Assembly (NCBI RefSeq): GCF_014648095.1
Contig: NZ_BMQL01000025.1
Location: forward strand, 4,756 to 68,755
Direction: 5' to 3'
Length of the DNA: 64,000 bases
DNA from: Deinococcus ruber
GTDB taxonomy: Bacteria > Deinococcota > Deinococci > Deinococcales > Deinococcaceae
The notes beneath the pieces were generated by a model. It worked only from the letters and a program-made list of their open reading frames with translations, made no database searches and was not told where the DNA came from. The translations under genes were made by a program, and so were the position numbers. Numbering within the stretch: the first letter of the stretch is position 1; the number at the start of each line of letters is the position of its first letter. Below, one piece after another: positions 28,018-38,100 of this stretch.

Positions 28018-28986
28018 ATGAAACGAAGAGGACAGGTTGGTATGGTCGCGCTCGCACTGGTGACCGGGACGGTGTTGGCTCAGGGGATGTTGCCCAAGCT
28101 GGCGGTCAAATCGACGTACCGGGTGGGCTTCGCGCAGACCGAGAGCAACAATCCCTGGCGACTGGCCCAGACCAAGAGCATGCAGGACGAGGCCAAGCGG
28201 CTCGGCTATCAGCTGGTGTACACCGACGCGGCGGGCTCGACGGCCAAGCAGGTGGCCGACGTTCGCAGCATGATCGCGCAGAAGGTCGATGCCATCTTCC
28301 TGTCGCCGCGTGAAGACAAGCCGCTGGCCCCGGTGGTCAAAGAGGCGCGTGACGCGGGCATTCCGGTCATTCTGCTCGACCGCAACATCGACCCGGCTCT
28401 GTCGAAGGCCGGAGCCGATTACGTGACCTTCATCGGTTCGGATTTCATTCTGGAAGGGCAACGGGTTGCCAACTGGCTGATCAAGAACAACGCGGGCAAG
28501 AAAAACATCATCGAGCTGGAAGGTACCACCGGAGCCAGCCCCGCCAACGACCGCAAGAAGGGCTTTGACGACACCATCAAGAAGGCGGGAGGATTCAAGA
28601 TTCTGGCGAGCCAGAGCGGAAACTTTGCCCGCGACACGGGGCGTCAGGTGGCCGAGACGCTGCTTCAGGCGCACCCTGACGCCAACGTGATCTATGCCCA
28701 CAACGACGAGATGGCCATCGGCGCGATTTCGGCGCTGGAGGCTGCGGGTAAGAAGCCCGGCAAAGACGTGCTGGTGCTGTCGATCGACGGCGAGCGCGAA
28801 GGCGTGCAGAACGTCGCAGACGGCAAGATCAATTACGACGTGGAGTGCAACCCGCGTTTCGGCCCGGCGGCCTTCCGCACGCTTCAGGGCTACGCCAAGG
28901 GCACCAAATATCCGGCCAAGATCATCAATGCCGACCGCGACTACACCCTTGCCACAGCCAAGTCGGGTCTGGCAGGCTCGTACTGA
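28018..28986 (+). CDS. Sugar ABC transporter substrate-binding protein, YtfQ-like
   Basis: 322 aa with a signal peptide (residues 1-22, ending VLAQG). The periplasmic-binding fold of the ribose/galactofuranose class is clear: VGFAQTESNNPWR near residue 36, DAIFLSPREDKPL near 90, IPVILLDRNID near 115, ELEGTTGASPANDRKKGF near 165, and YAHNDEMAIGAI near 228. These words closely resemble E. coli YtfQ, which binds galactofuranose. The substrate here is inferred to be a furanose or related aldose. The downstream ATPase and two permeases complete a YtfR/YtfT/YjfF set. A hairpin in the gap after it may keep its mRNA more abundant. Confidence 0.88.
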   Translation: MKRRGQVGMVALALVTGTVLAQGMLPKLAVKSTYRVGFAQTESNNPWRLAQTKSMQDEAKRLGYQLVYTDAAGSTAKQVADVRSMIAQKVDAIFLSPREDKPLAPVVKEARDAGIPVILLDRNIDPALSKAGADYVTFIGSDFILEGQRVANWLIKNNAGKKNIIELEGTTGASPANDRKKGFDDTIKKAGGFKILASQSGNFARDTGRQVAETLLQAHPDANVIYAHNDEMAIGAISALEAAGKKPGKDVLVLSIDGEREGVQNVADGKINYDVECNPRFGPAAFRTLQGYAKGTKYPAKIINADRDYTLATAKSGLAGSY

Positions 28987-29033
28987 GGCAGCAGAGATTC
29001 GGAGAGTCGGCAGAGGGAAGAAGGCAGTGGAAC

Positions 29034-29064
29034 GGCGTTCCCAACGCCCTGACGAACTTTTTTT
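29034..29064 (+). terminator. Hairpin and T-run between binding protein and ATPase genes
   Basis: GGCGTT-CCC-AACGCC (29034-29048) is a six-base stem. A run of seven T at 29058-29064 follows after nine bases. The spacing is too wide for a strong terminator, so partial termination or mRNA end protection is more likely. Confidence 0.35.
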
Positions 29065-29169
29065 CCGCTCTCCGTCTTTCCTGAAATGCTCGAGAACTCT
29101 GCACGCGCCACGCCTGTCCGGGTGGCGCGTGCTGTCGCTCCACGGAAATGAGGACATCGGAGGCTGCTT

Positions 29170-30753
29170 TTGACTGCTTCAACATCCGTCTCGCTCCCTC
29201 CTGGCCCGCCTCTGCTCGACATGCAGGGCATTCAGAAGGCGTTTGCCGGGGTCAGGGCACTCGACAACGCCTCGCTGAGTGTCGGAACAGGCGAGGTGCA
29301 CGCGCTGATCGGACAGAACGGCGCGGGCAAGAGCACGCTGATCAAGGTGCTGACCGGCGCATACCGGCGCGACGGCGGCACCATCACCTTCGCGGAGGAA
29401 AGTGTGGAGTTCGCGTCTCCGCTGGCCGCCCAGCAGGGAGGCATTGCCACCATCTACCAGGAAGTGAATCTGGTGCCGCTGAGAACGGTGGCCGAAAACA
29501 TTTTTCTGGGACGCGAGCCGAAAAAATGGGGCCTGATCCAGTGGCGCAGCATGAACGCACAGGCGGTGCGCCTGCTCTCTGAACTGGGCATCAGCATCGA
29601 CGTGACGCAGCCGCTGGGTGTGTACAGCACCGCCGTTCAGCAGATGGTGGCGCTGGCGCGGGCCGCCTCGATTCGGGCGCGGCTCCTCATCATGGACGAG
29701 CCGACCAGCAGCCTGAACGAACGCGAGGTCGCCACGCTCTTTGACGTGATCCGGGGCCTGAAGAGCCGGGGCGTGTCGGTGATCTTCGTGTCGCACCGCC
29801 TGGACGAGCTGTACGCCGTGTGCGACCGCATCACGGTCATGCGTGACGGGCGCACGGTGTATGCCGGAGACATGGCCGACATCACCCGGCTTCAGCTGGT
29901 CGAACAGATGTTGGGCCGCAGCGTCCGCAGCGAGGGCGCACAGACCGGCTTCGTGCGCGGCCAGGGCAGCGGCAACGGCACAATGCTGCTGAGCGCCCAG
30001 AACATCGTGCGCGGCACCCGGCTTCAGGGCGCGTCGGTCGAGGTCGGGGCGGGGGAAGTGGTCGGGCTGGCCGGACTGCTGGGCAGTGGCCGCAGCGAAC
30101 TGGCCCGCATCATCTTCGGAGCCGACCAGCCCGACAGCGGCTCCGTGCAGCTCGGCGGGCACAGTGCCGCGCTGCGGAGTCCGGCCGACGCCATCCGGGC
30201 CGGGCTGGGCTTTTGCAGCGAAGACCGCAAGGCCGAGGGCATCGTGCCCGAGCTGAGCGTGCGCGAAAATCTGACGCTGGCGCTGCTGCCCCGGCTCGCC
30301 CGTGCAGGCGTGGTCGATACCGCCCGGCAGGCCGAGATCGTCGATCAGTTCATCGCGCGGCTGGGCATCAAGACAAGCGACCCCGAACAGCCGATCAGAG
30401 AGCTGTCGGGCGGCAACCAGCAGAAGGTGCTGCTGGCCCGCTGGCTCGCCATGAATCCCAGGCTGCTGATTCTGGACGAACCCACACGCGGCATCGACGT
30501 GGGCGCGAAGGCCGAGATTCAGCACCTGATCGGAGAACTGGCGGCAGGGGGCCTGGGCGTGCTGATGATTTCCAGCGAACTCGAAGAGCTGATCGAGGGC
30601 TGCCACCGCGTCTCGGTGCTGCGCGACGGCAAAACGGTGGTGCAGCTCTCGGGCGAACAGATTTCGGAGGCGCAGCTGCTGCACGCGATGGCCCAGGGGT
30701 CGGCCCAGGACAGCGTGGACACGGCATTGACGGCTGCGGGCACAGGCGCATGA
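29170..30753 (+). CDS. Sugar ABC transporter ATP-binding protein, YtfR/RbsA-like
   Basis: 527 aa with two ATP-binding cassettes. The first has Walker A GQNGAGKS near residue 51 and LLIMDEPTSSL near 174. The second, degenerate as usual in this class, has GLLGSGRSEL near 303, the signature ELSGGNQQK near 413 and LLILDEPTRGID near 432. TTG at 29170 is chosen because GGAGG lies six bases upstream; ATG 29221 would cut into the first domain. It energises uptake of the sugar captured by the YtfQ-like protein. The permease gene overlaps its stop by ATGA. Confidence 0.92.
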   Translation: MTASTSVSLPPGPPLLDMQGIQKAFAGVRALDNASLSVGTGEVHALIGQNGAGKSTLIKVLTGAYRRDGGTITFAEESVEFASPLAAQQGGIATIYQEVNLVPLRTVAENIFLGREPKKWGLIQWRSMNAQAVRLLSELGISIDVTQPLGVYSTAVQQMVALARAASIRARLLIMDEPTSSLNEREVATLFDVIRGLKSRGVSVIFVSHRLDELYAVCDRITVMRDGRTVYAGDMADITRLQLVEQMLGRSVRSEGAQTGFVRGQGSGNGTMLLSAQNIVRGTRLQGASVEVGAGEVVGLAGLLGSGRSELARIIFGADQPDSGSVQLGGHSAALRSPADAIRAGLGFCSEDRKAEGIVPELSVRENLTLALLPRLARAGVVDTARQAEIVDQFIARLGIKTSDPEQPIRELSGGNQQKVLLARWLAMNPRLLILDEPTRGIDVGAKAEIQHLIGELAAGGLGVLMISSELEELIEGCHRVSVLRDGKTVVQLSGEQISEAQLLHAMAQGSAQDSVDTALTAAGTGA

Positions 30754-31766
30754 GCGAGGTGCAGAATCTGAATGCGCCGGTCCGGGCGAGCAGACCACCG
30801 GAAGGCTGGCGGGCGCTGCTGAGCGATCTGAAGCAGGTTCGCGCCAGTCTGATCATGCTGGCGGCGCTGCTGCTGTTCAATGCCGTCTTCACGCCGCACT
30901 TCCTGAGCGTGCAGACCCTGAACGTCAATCTGACGCAGGTGGCCACCATCATCATCGTGGCGATGGGCATGACGCTGGTGATCGCCACGGGCGGCGTCGA
31001 TCTGTCGGTGGGGTCGCTGATGGCGATCAGCGGCGTCCTCGCTCCCCTGATCTTTCTGAACGCCGCGTTCGCACACTTGGCGTGGCTGGGCGTGGCGCTG
31101 GCCTTGACCGTGCCTGTGCTGGTCACGGCGGCCTTCGGACTGCTCAACGGCCTGTTTATCACGGGGCTACGGCTTCAGCCCATCGTGGCGACGCTGGTGC
31201 TGTACATCGCCGGGCGCGGCATCGCGCAGGTCATCACGGGGGGGCAGCTTCAGAGCTTTACCCGCCCCGATTTCGGCTATATCGGGCTGGGGCGGCCCTT
31301 CGGTATTCCGTTTCAGGTGCTGCTGATGCTGGTGGTGGTCGCCATCACCTACTGGGTGGTGCGCCGCACGGTATTCGGACGCTATCTGCTGGCTGTCGGC
31401 GGCAACGAGACGGCGGCGCGGCTGTCGGGCGTTCCGGTGGCCCGCGTGAAGTGGGCGGTCTACGCCATCAGCGGCCTGCTGGCGGGCGTGGCGGGCCTGA
31501 TCGTGATCGCGATCAATTCCAGCAGCGACGCCAATCAGGTCGGGCAGGGCATGGAACTCGACGCCATCGCCGCCGTCGCGGTGGGCGGCACGCTGCTGAG
31601 CGGTGGACGGGCGCAGGTGCTCGGGACGCTGCTGGGCGCACTCATCATCCAGCTCATCCGGTACACGCTGCTTGCCAAGGGCGTACCCGACGCCGCCGCA
31701 CTGGTCGTCAAGGCGGGCATCATCGTGGCTGCCGTCGCGCTCCAGCAGCGCCGCAGGAGGGAATAA
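30750..31766 (+). CDS. Sugar ABC transporter permease, YtfT-like
   Basis: 338 aa, eight to ten hydrophobic segments, RbsC/BPD_transp_2 family. Typical motifs are ATGGVDLSVGS (near residue 85) and GRYLLAVGGNETAARLSG (near 210). The start ATG overlaps the ATPase stop. It forms the membrane channel with the next gene product. The hydrophilic N-terminus of about 30 residues is cytoplasmic. Confidence 0.9.
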   Translation: MSEVQNLNAPVRASRPPEGWRALLSDLKQVRASLIMLAALLLFNAVFTPHFLSVQTLNVNLTQVATIIIVAMGMTLVIATGGVDLSVGSLMAISGVLAPLIFLNAAFAHLAWLGVALALTVPVLVTAAFGLLNGLFITGLRLQPIVATLVLYIAGRGIAQVITGGQLQSFTRPDFGYIGLGRPFGIPFQVLLMLVVVAITYWVVRRTVFGRYLLAVGGNETAARLSGVPVARVKWAVYAISGLLAGVAGLIVIAINSSSDANQVGQGMELDAIAAVAVGGTLLSGGRAQVLGTLLGALIIQLIRYTLLAKGVPDAAALVVKAGIIVAAVALQQRRRRE

Positions 31767-32767
31767 TGCTGTCGACCGTCCGAACTCCCTCACGTCTGCT
31801 GGCCCGCGTCAGTCAGTTCGGTGTGCTGGCCGCGCTGATCCTGCTGATCGTGTTCGGGGCGCTGCGCTACACCGGGTTTCTCAGCGAATACAATTTCTCG
31901 ACCTTTCTGCGCTACAACTCGATGTTCGGCCTGATCTCACTGGGCATGTGTTTTGTGATCGTGACCGGGGGCATCGACCTGTCGGTGGGCAGCGTGGTGG
32001 CGCTGGGAAGTGTGGTCGCCGCTCTGCTCAGCCCACACGGAGCGTTGCTGGCGCTGCTGGGCGCGGTGGCGTCGGGCGCACTCGTCGGGCTACTCAACGG
32101 CCTGATCATCACGCGGCTGAATATCCAGCCGTTCATCACCACGCTCGCCACGCTGCTGGGCGCACGCGGCATGGCGCTGCTGCTCGCCAACAATCAGGGC
32201 GGTGTAGGAGTCGATGCCAACAACACCGTGTTTGCATGGCTGGGACAGGGCAATCTGTTCGGAACCCAGTGGCTGCCGGTGCCGGGCGTGCTGATGGTGC
32301 TGGCCTTCATCGTAGGCGGCGTGGTGCTGCGGTCCACGTCGTTTGGGCGGCACGCGCTGGCGATAGGCGGCGGCGAGGACGCCAGCAAGCTGATGGGTCT
32401 GAACGTGGCCCGCGTCAAGCTGGGCGTGTACGTGCTGTCGGGAGCGCTGGCCGGACTGGCGGGCCTGATTCTGGCCGCGCAGCTCGGAGCCGGGCAGCCC
32501 ACCGAGGGCCTGGGCTGGGAACTGTCGGCCATCGCCAGCGTGGTGGTGGGCGGCACGCTGCTGACGGGCGGCACCGGCAGCGTGTGGTCGAGTCTGGTCG
32601 GCGCGATGCTGCTGGGCCTCATTTTCAACATCCTGAATTTCGAGAACGGTAAGGGCATCATCTCGCTGTCACCGTACTGGCAGAGCGTGATTCGCGGGGC
32701 TTTCCTGCTGCTGGTGGTGGTGCTTCAGAGCCGCCTCAGCAGCCGCGCAGCAGGCGAGCAACCATAA
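31766..32767 (+). CDS. Sugar ABC transporter permease, YjfF-like
   Basis: 333 aa, second RbsC-type permease with IVTGGIDLSVGS near residue 68 and FGRHALAIGGGEDASKLMGL near 193. The start shares one base with the previous stop (TAATG), and GCAGGAGGG is the ribosome-binding site. Two different permeases make a heterodimer, as in the E. coli galactofuranose system. The gene is followed by 62 bases and then the PhyH-family gene. Confidence 0.9.
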   Translation: MLSTVRTPSRLLARVSQFGVLAALILLIVFGALRYTGFLSEYNFSTFLRYNSMFGLISLGMCFVIVTGGIDLSVGSVVALGSVVAALLSPHGALLALLGAVASGALVGLLNGLIITRLNIQPFITTLATLLGARGMALLLANNQGGVGVDANNTVFAWLGQGNLFGTQWLPVPGVLMVLAFIVGGVVLRSTSFGRHALAIGGGEDASKLMGLNVARVKLGVYVLSGALAGLAGLILAAQLGAGQPTEGLGWELSAIASVVVGGTLLTGGTGSVWSSLVGAMLLGLIFNILNFENGKGIISLSPYWQSVIRGAFLLLVVVLQSRLSSRAAGEQP

Positions 32768-32829
32768 ATCAGGCCGAAGAAGAAAGACCCATATTCAGGC
32801 CGTTGACAGCGGCGCAAGGAGGAACGAAC

Positions 32830-33678
32830 ATGACCACTCTGGAACAGAAATCCGCAGACACGCAGCCTCAGTACGACGTTGCCAGCATCATGGGAGCCAT
32901 CTACGGCGACGGCATCACCGGCCTGAAAGGGGCCTTTTCCCGCGAGTGGATCGCTCAGCTCGCTGAGGACATCGCCGGGCTGTATCCGGCCGCTCTCGCC
33001 CGGCCCGGCGGCGCAGTCGGGCGCGGCACCAATCGCCACTACGTCGAGATTCACCCGGAAGACATTCGCGGCTTCAGAGAGCTGGTGTCGCATCCCTGGA
33101 TTCACGCGGTCTGCGAGTCGGTGCTGGGGCCGGAGTACAAGTTCGTGGAGATCGGCTTCGACGTGCCCAACCCCGGCGCGAAGGATCAGCCGTGGCACCG
33201 CGATTTCCGGGTCGGAGAGGAGACGCTGCTGCGCCGCCGCCTCGACTCGCTGGCCTTCAACATCACCACCGTCGATGTCGAGGAAGACATGGGGCCGTTC
33301 GAGATCGCGCCCGGAACCCAGTGGGACGATCCCAGCAGTTTCGATCACGGGATGTTTCCGCCAGCTTCGCTGTATCCGCGTTACGAGGCCCGCGCCCAGC
33401 GCAAGTATCCGAAGATGGGTGACGTGTCGGTACGGTCTGCCCTCACGATTCACCGGGGAACGGCCAACCGCTCGCAGAAGGCGCGTCCGGTGCTGGTGCT
33501 GGGCGTCGATGCGCCGGGGGCGGGCCACGACGAATGGCACGATTTTCAGCTCACGCGGGCCTACTACGAGACGCTGCCGCAGAGTATCCGCGACCATCTG
33601 CTGTGCCGACTGGTCGATACGCTGGAACCCATCGTGCAGGGCCACACCATCGAGGGCCTGATGATGGGCGACGCCTGA
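32830..33678 (+). CDS. Phytanoyl-CoA dioxygenase (PhyH)-family protein
   Basis: 282 aa from ATG 32830 with AAGGAGG eight bases upstream. The Fe(II) ligands fit the family: His-x-Asp in PWHRDF (near residue 122) and the distal His in IHRGTANRS (near 207), with Arg in ARPVLVLG for 2-oxoglutarate. PhyH proteins hydroxylate varied substrates, and many bacterial ones sit in sugar or natural-product operons. It sits downstream of the transporter and upstream of aldose epimerase, so oxidation of the imported sugar derivative is a reasonable guess, not shown. Confidence 0.82.
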   Translation: MTTLEQKSADTQPQYDVASIMGAIYGDGITGLKGAFSREWIAQLAEDIAGLYPAALARPGGAVGRGTNRHYVEIHPEDIRGFRELVSHPWIHAVCESVLGPEYKFVEIGFDVPNPGAKDQPWHRDFRVGEETLLRRRLDSLAFNITTVDVEEDMGPFEIAPGTQWDDPSSFDHGMFPPASLYPRYEARAQRKYPKMGDVSVRSALTIHRGTANRSQKARPVLVLGVDAPGAGHDEWHDFQLTRAYYETLPQSIRDHLLCRLVDTLEPIVQGHTIEGLMMGDA

Positions 33679-33680
33679 GC

Positions 33681-33980
33681 ATGCAGACCGATACCACGGC
33701 CTTCGGAAGCGTGACCGCCCACGTCGAGCCTGCCGCCCTTTCCGGGCAGATCAGCGCACTGGAGGGCGGCGGCGGTTACATGCGGGTGCTGCTGGACGGT
33801 ACAGATGCGCTGAATGCGGGCCAGGAATTCGAGCTGGAGATGCACGACGGCGCACGGTTCCGGGTGGTCGTTATCGAGGTGCTGCCACGCAGCGGCGCAG
33901 CGGCGGGAAATGATGCTGAACCCGGGCAGGAATACCGCCTGAAGCTGCTGGGGCGCGGCAGCCGGGCCAGATCATCCTGA
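33681..33980 (+). CDS. Small protein of unknown function
   Basis: 99 aa from ATG 33681, two bases after the PhyH-family stop, so probably translated with it. The sequence alternates hydrophobic and charged residues in a beta-rich pattern (FELEMHDGARFRVVVIEVLP near residue 50) and has no signal peptide. I do not recognise a family. A small ligand-binding or PilZ-like barrel is possible but unsupported. Conservation of its position in the sugar operon would be the clue to its role. Confidence 0.55.
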   Translation: MQTDTTAFGSVTAHVEPAALSGQISALEGGGGYMRVLLDGTDALNAGQEFELEMHDGARFRVVVIEVLPRSGAAAGNDAEPGQEYRLKLLGRGSRARSS

Positions 33981-34030
33981 TGTTTCATCGTCTCGGCACT
34001 GGCCCCCTACAATGACTTCGAGGCCGAATC

Positions 34031-35119
34031 ATGACCAATTCTTCCGCCAGCGCCCTGAATGATCTCCAGCGTACCGTGTGGGGCCACCTGCCCAGCGGCC
34101 AGACCGCTCATCTGTATACGCTCGGCGCGGCGTCCGGGCTGCGCGTGCAGATCAGCGACTACGGCGCACGCCTGATCCGCGTGCAGTTTCCTGATCGGCA
34201 CGGCGTTCCCGGCGACCTGACGCTGGGTCACCCCGATCTGGAGGCTTACGTGCACCACCCCCAGGCCCGCTACTTCGGTGCGGCCATTGGACGGGTTGCC
34301 AACCGCATCGCGCATGGTCGGTTTTCCCTGGACGGCACGCCCTACACGCTCGTCTGCAACGACGGCCCCAATGCCCTGCACGGCGGCCCGAGCGGCTTTC
34401 ACGCCCGCCTGTGGGACGCCCGCCCCGCGCTGCCCACCGGCGGGCAGGGTCAGGCCATCGAACTGCGTTTGCACAGTCCTGACGGCGACGAAGGCTACCC
34501 CGGTGCCCTCGATGTCAGCGTGGTGTATACCCTGAGCGGCGACACGCTGCAAATCGACTACACCGCCACCACCGACGCGCCCACCCTGATCAATCTCACC
34601 AACCATGCGTACTGGAATCTGCGCGACGGCGGTGTTGGCAGCATTCTCGGCCACACCCTTCAGCTTCAGGCCGACGCCTACACGCCCACCGACGCCGCCC
34701 TGATTCCCACCGGTCAGGAAGCCAGCGTGCAGGGAACGCCTTTCGATTTCACGCAGCCGCAGTCTGTGGGCGCACGCATCGACGAGCCGGACGTGCAGTT
34801 ACAGCGGGCGCAGGGCTACGACCATCATTTCGTGGTGCGCGGCAGCGGTCTGCGCCGGGTGGCGCGGCTCCACGATCCGGTCAGTGGGCGCGGCATGGAG
34901 GTGTCCAGCGATCAGCCGGGCGTTCAGGTGTATTCGGGCAACTTCATAGACGGCAGCCTGAGCGGCTATGACGGCGCGGTGTACGGGCCACGCTCGGCGG
35001 TCTGTCTGGAAACCCAGCACCCGCCCGACGCCCCCAACCACCCTGACTTTCCCTCCATTCGTCTAGACCCAGGCCAGACCTTCACCTCAACGTCGGTGTT
35101 CCACTTCTCGGTGGAATAA
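34031..35119 (+). CDS. galM: Aldose 1-epimerase
   Basis: 362 aa galactose mutarotase. It interconverts alpha and beta anomers of free aldoses. The substrate-binding NRI in GRVANRIAHGRF lies near residue 93, the catalytic His in NLTNHAYWN near 190, and the catalytic Glu in CLETQHPPDAPNHPDFPS near 327. It closes the sugar operon and suits the import of a free sugar. A TACAAT -10-like word at 34008-34013 may allow separate expression. It converges on the large regulator, with only nine bases between the stops and no visible terminator. Confidence 0.93.
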   Translation: MTNSSASALNDLQRTVWGHLPSGQTAHLYTLGAASGLRVQISDYGARLIRVQFPDRHGVPGDLTLGHPDLEAYVHHPQARYFGAAIGRVANRIAHGRFSLDGTPYTLVCNDGPNALHGGPSGFHARLWDARPALPTGGQGQAIELRLHSPDGDEGYPGALDVSVVYTLSGDTLQIDYTATTDAPTLINLTNHAYWNLRDGGVGSILGHTLQLQADAYTPTDAALIPTGQEASVQGTPFDFTQPQSVGARIDEPDVQLQRAQGYDHHFVVRGSGLRRVARLHDPVSGRGMEVSSDQPGVQVYSGNFIDGSLSGYDGAVYGPRSAVCLETQHPPDAPNHPDFPSIRLDPGQTFTSTSVFHFSVE

Positions 35120-35128
35120 AGCGGCGCT

Positions 35129-38100
35129 CTAGGGCTTGGCCGGTGGGCGCTGTTCCCGGTTCATGCCCGTGTCTGCCAGCAGTTCTGCCGGAATTTCCCC
35201 TGTGGTGGCGTGGTACACGGTGCGGGCGCGTTTCAGGCAGGCGGCGTGCGCTTCCTGGTCGTTCGCCTGCCTGAACGATTCCAGCAGTGCCAGCGTGGCT
35301 TCCAGATCGAGCGGATCGTGCGCCAGCAGCCGCAGCAGATGTGGCCGGGCCGCCTGCGACTCGTTGGCCGCAAAACGCAGCAGCGTGCGCCGCCAGTCGG
35401 CGTGCAGGGCGTCACGCAGCGGCAGCACGGCGCTCAGATCGAGGTCGTTCAGGAAGGGCGCTCGGTACAGCGAGACCGCCACCGCGTCGAGCTGCCGTTC
35501 CAGCGCCCTCAGGAAGTCGTCCAGATCGGACTGCACGTGTTCCAGCCGGTAGCGTCCGTGGGCGTCGCGGGTCAGCAGGGCCGCGCCGCCGAGCGTCTCG
35601 CGCACCCGCGCCACCGTCTTGCGAAAACTGAGTTCGGCGCTGTCGCTGTCGGCATCGGGCCACAGTGCCAGCATCAGGTGTTCACGCGGCACCGCCCCGG
35701 CCCCTTCCGAGTAATACGCGCAGATCAGCAGCGCCAGCAGTTCTTTGACCTTCCGCGCACGCCAGGGCCGCTCTGCGTCGCCGGCTTCTCTGCCGGGGCG
35801 CTCGATCTGAAGGCTGCCGAACAGCCGCAGCCGGGCGCGTGAACTCGCGGTCAGGCCGGGCGGTGCATGGTCACGCTCCTGAAGGGCGGCGGCCTCCTGC
35901 ACAAACAGCGTCTGCACGAACTGCGCGTGCCCGTCACCCCTGGGCAGCAGGTCGCTCGCCGCCTGCTGCCAGCGCTGCCGGGCGGTCTGGAACTGCCCTG
36001 AGCGCCATTCCCACACCGCCCGCGTCAGCTGCACTTCGGCGCTGACGCTTCGGTGGCTGGCAAGTGCCGCGTGGTGCGCTGCCGCGTTCAGCAGCGCCTC
36101 GGCTTCGGCCTGCTGCGCCAGTTGAAGGTGAGCCTGCGCCTGCACCAGACACGTGCGGGCGTACAGGCCGTGTCCGTCGCGCTCGGAAATGCTGCGAACC
36201 GCGTCCAGTGCTGCGTGGGGCTGCCTCAGCAGCAGATAGACTCTGGCCGCCGAGTTCGGGTGTTCCGGGTAATGGTCGTGGTTCGGCTGGGTCAGCATCT
36301 CGCGGGCCTCGTCCAGCCGCCCCTGAAAGGCCAGCGCCTCCGCGAAGTCGGTGGGGTTGGCCGATCCGACGCTGGGCCACTGCGCCAGCGAGCGCTGCAT
36401 GCAGTCGAGCGCCTGCACCGCGTCGCCGCGCCACAGACGGCAGATGCCGATATTCCACAGCAGCGCCGCCTGCACCCGGATGTTGCCGCTGGCCTCGGCG
36501 CGGCGGTACTGCACCCAGCTTCCGGCCTCGGCCTCGGTGTACTCGCCGCGCATCAGGTGGACGTAGGCAAAATTGCCCTCCACGACCATCAGGCGGGCGG
36601 TCATGGCGTGGCGTGTGACCAGCGCGTGGGCGGCGTGCAGGTGGCGTTCGGCTTCGTCCCACAGCGACATGTGAATGGCCGAGCTGCCCGCGTAGTTGCG
36701 TGCCCGCCAGCACAGTTCGGCGTGTTGGGGTTCCATGCTCTCGTCCAGCCGCTCGGCCTCGCCCTCTGCCACCGCCTCGCGGCCCAGCTTCAGGCTCAGG
36801 TGGTAGTCGCCCCGGCGGTGAGCGAGGTGTGCCAGCAGTTCCAGCAGCTGCATGCGGCGGGCACCCCCTGGCGGAGTGTCGTGGTTCAGCGCGGCTTCCA
36901 GGCCCTGCTGAGCGGCGTCGAGCTGCCCGGAATTGACCAGCGCCCGGTACAGCACCTCTTCCAGCAGCAGGTGTTCCAGCGTGCCGGGCTGCGCCGCTGC
37001 CAGGGCGCTGCGGGCAAGCTCGGTGGCCTGCGTCAGCCGCCCCAGTTCCATCAGGGCCTGTGCGCGGGCCGCCAGCAGCGCCGAAGACGGCTGACCGTCC
37101 GCTTCCAGTTCCGGCTGTGTCTCGGTCAGTACGTCTTCCAGCGCTCCCGTCAGCCGGAGCGACTGCACCAGCGCCAGGCGCACCTCGGCGGCCTCTGCGC
37201 TCTCCAGGGGGCCGCCGCCGTACTCGTACTTCCAGTCGAGCAATTCGCGGGCTTCCCGGATCACGTCGGGATGTGCGCCGCGCTGCATGGCCGCGTGCAG
37301 CGCTTCACGGGTGCGCTGCCACGCGCTGGAAAGTTCGGCGCTGCGGGCGTGCCGGGCGCGTTCGAGGATGTCCAGATCGGCTTCGGCAGCGCGGGCATGC
37401 AGCGTCGTCAGTTCGTTCCAGTCGAGTTCGGCCCGCAGCAGCGGCGCGTACAGCGGGTGTCCGCACTGAAAGCGGGTCGCCCCGGCACCGGGCACCAGCC
37501 GGATCAGGTCACGGTGCAGCAGCCAGCTCTGGGCCGCTGCGAACACCTCCGGCCCGACCCGCGCCACCTGCCGCCACGGGCGCTCCTCGGCGTTTCCGTC
37601 CAGCACAGCCAGCGCACTCAGCAGCCGCCAGGGGCCGGACGCCGCCTGCACCGCCCGCAGCCGCGTCAGGATCACCGCCGACAGCGAGGATGGCAGCGAC
37701 GCGCTTGGTGGCGGGCTGAACTGCCAGCCGTGCCCCTGCATTCTCAGTGCGCCCTGGTCGCGCAGCAGGTGCAGCAGCTCGGCGCAGCGCAGCGGATGGC
37801 CCCCGGTGTGGTCGTGCAGCCAGCGCGTCAGCTGCTCTGGGGCACCGCTGCCCAGCTGCGCTTCCAGCACCACCTGCACGCCTGCCTCGTCCACCGGACG
37901 CAGCGTTTCGTGCAGCCCCGACCTTCCCCGGATGAGCTGAGAACTGCGCTGCAATTCTTCGGTCAGGCTGTGGGCCGCCGGGTGTTCGGCCAGGGGGCGC
38001 GAGGTGAGCAGCAGCAGCGCGGGGCGTTCGTCGAGCAGGCAACGCGTCCACAGCGCCCGCAGAAACGCCTGACTGTGGGTGCTGTGATCGTGCAGGTCTT

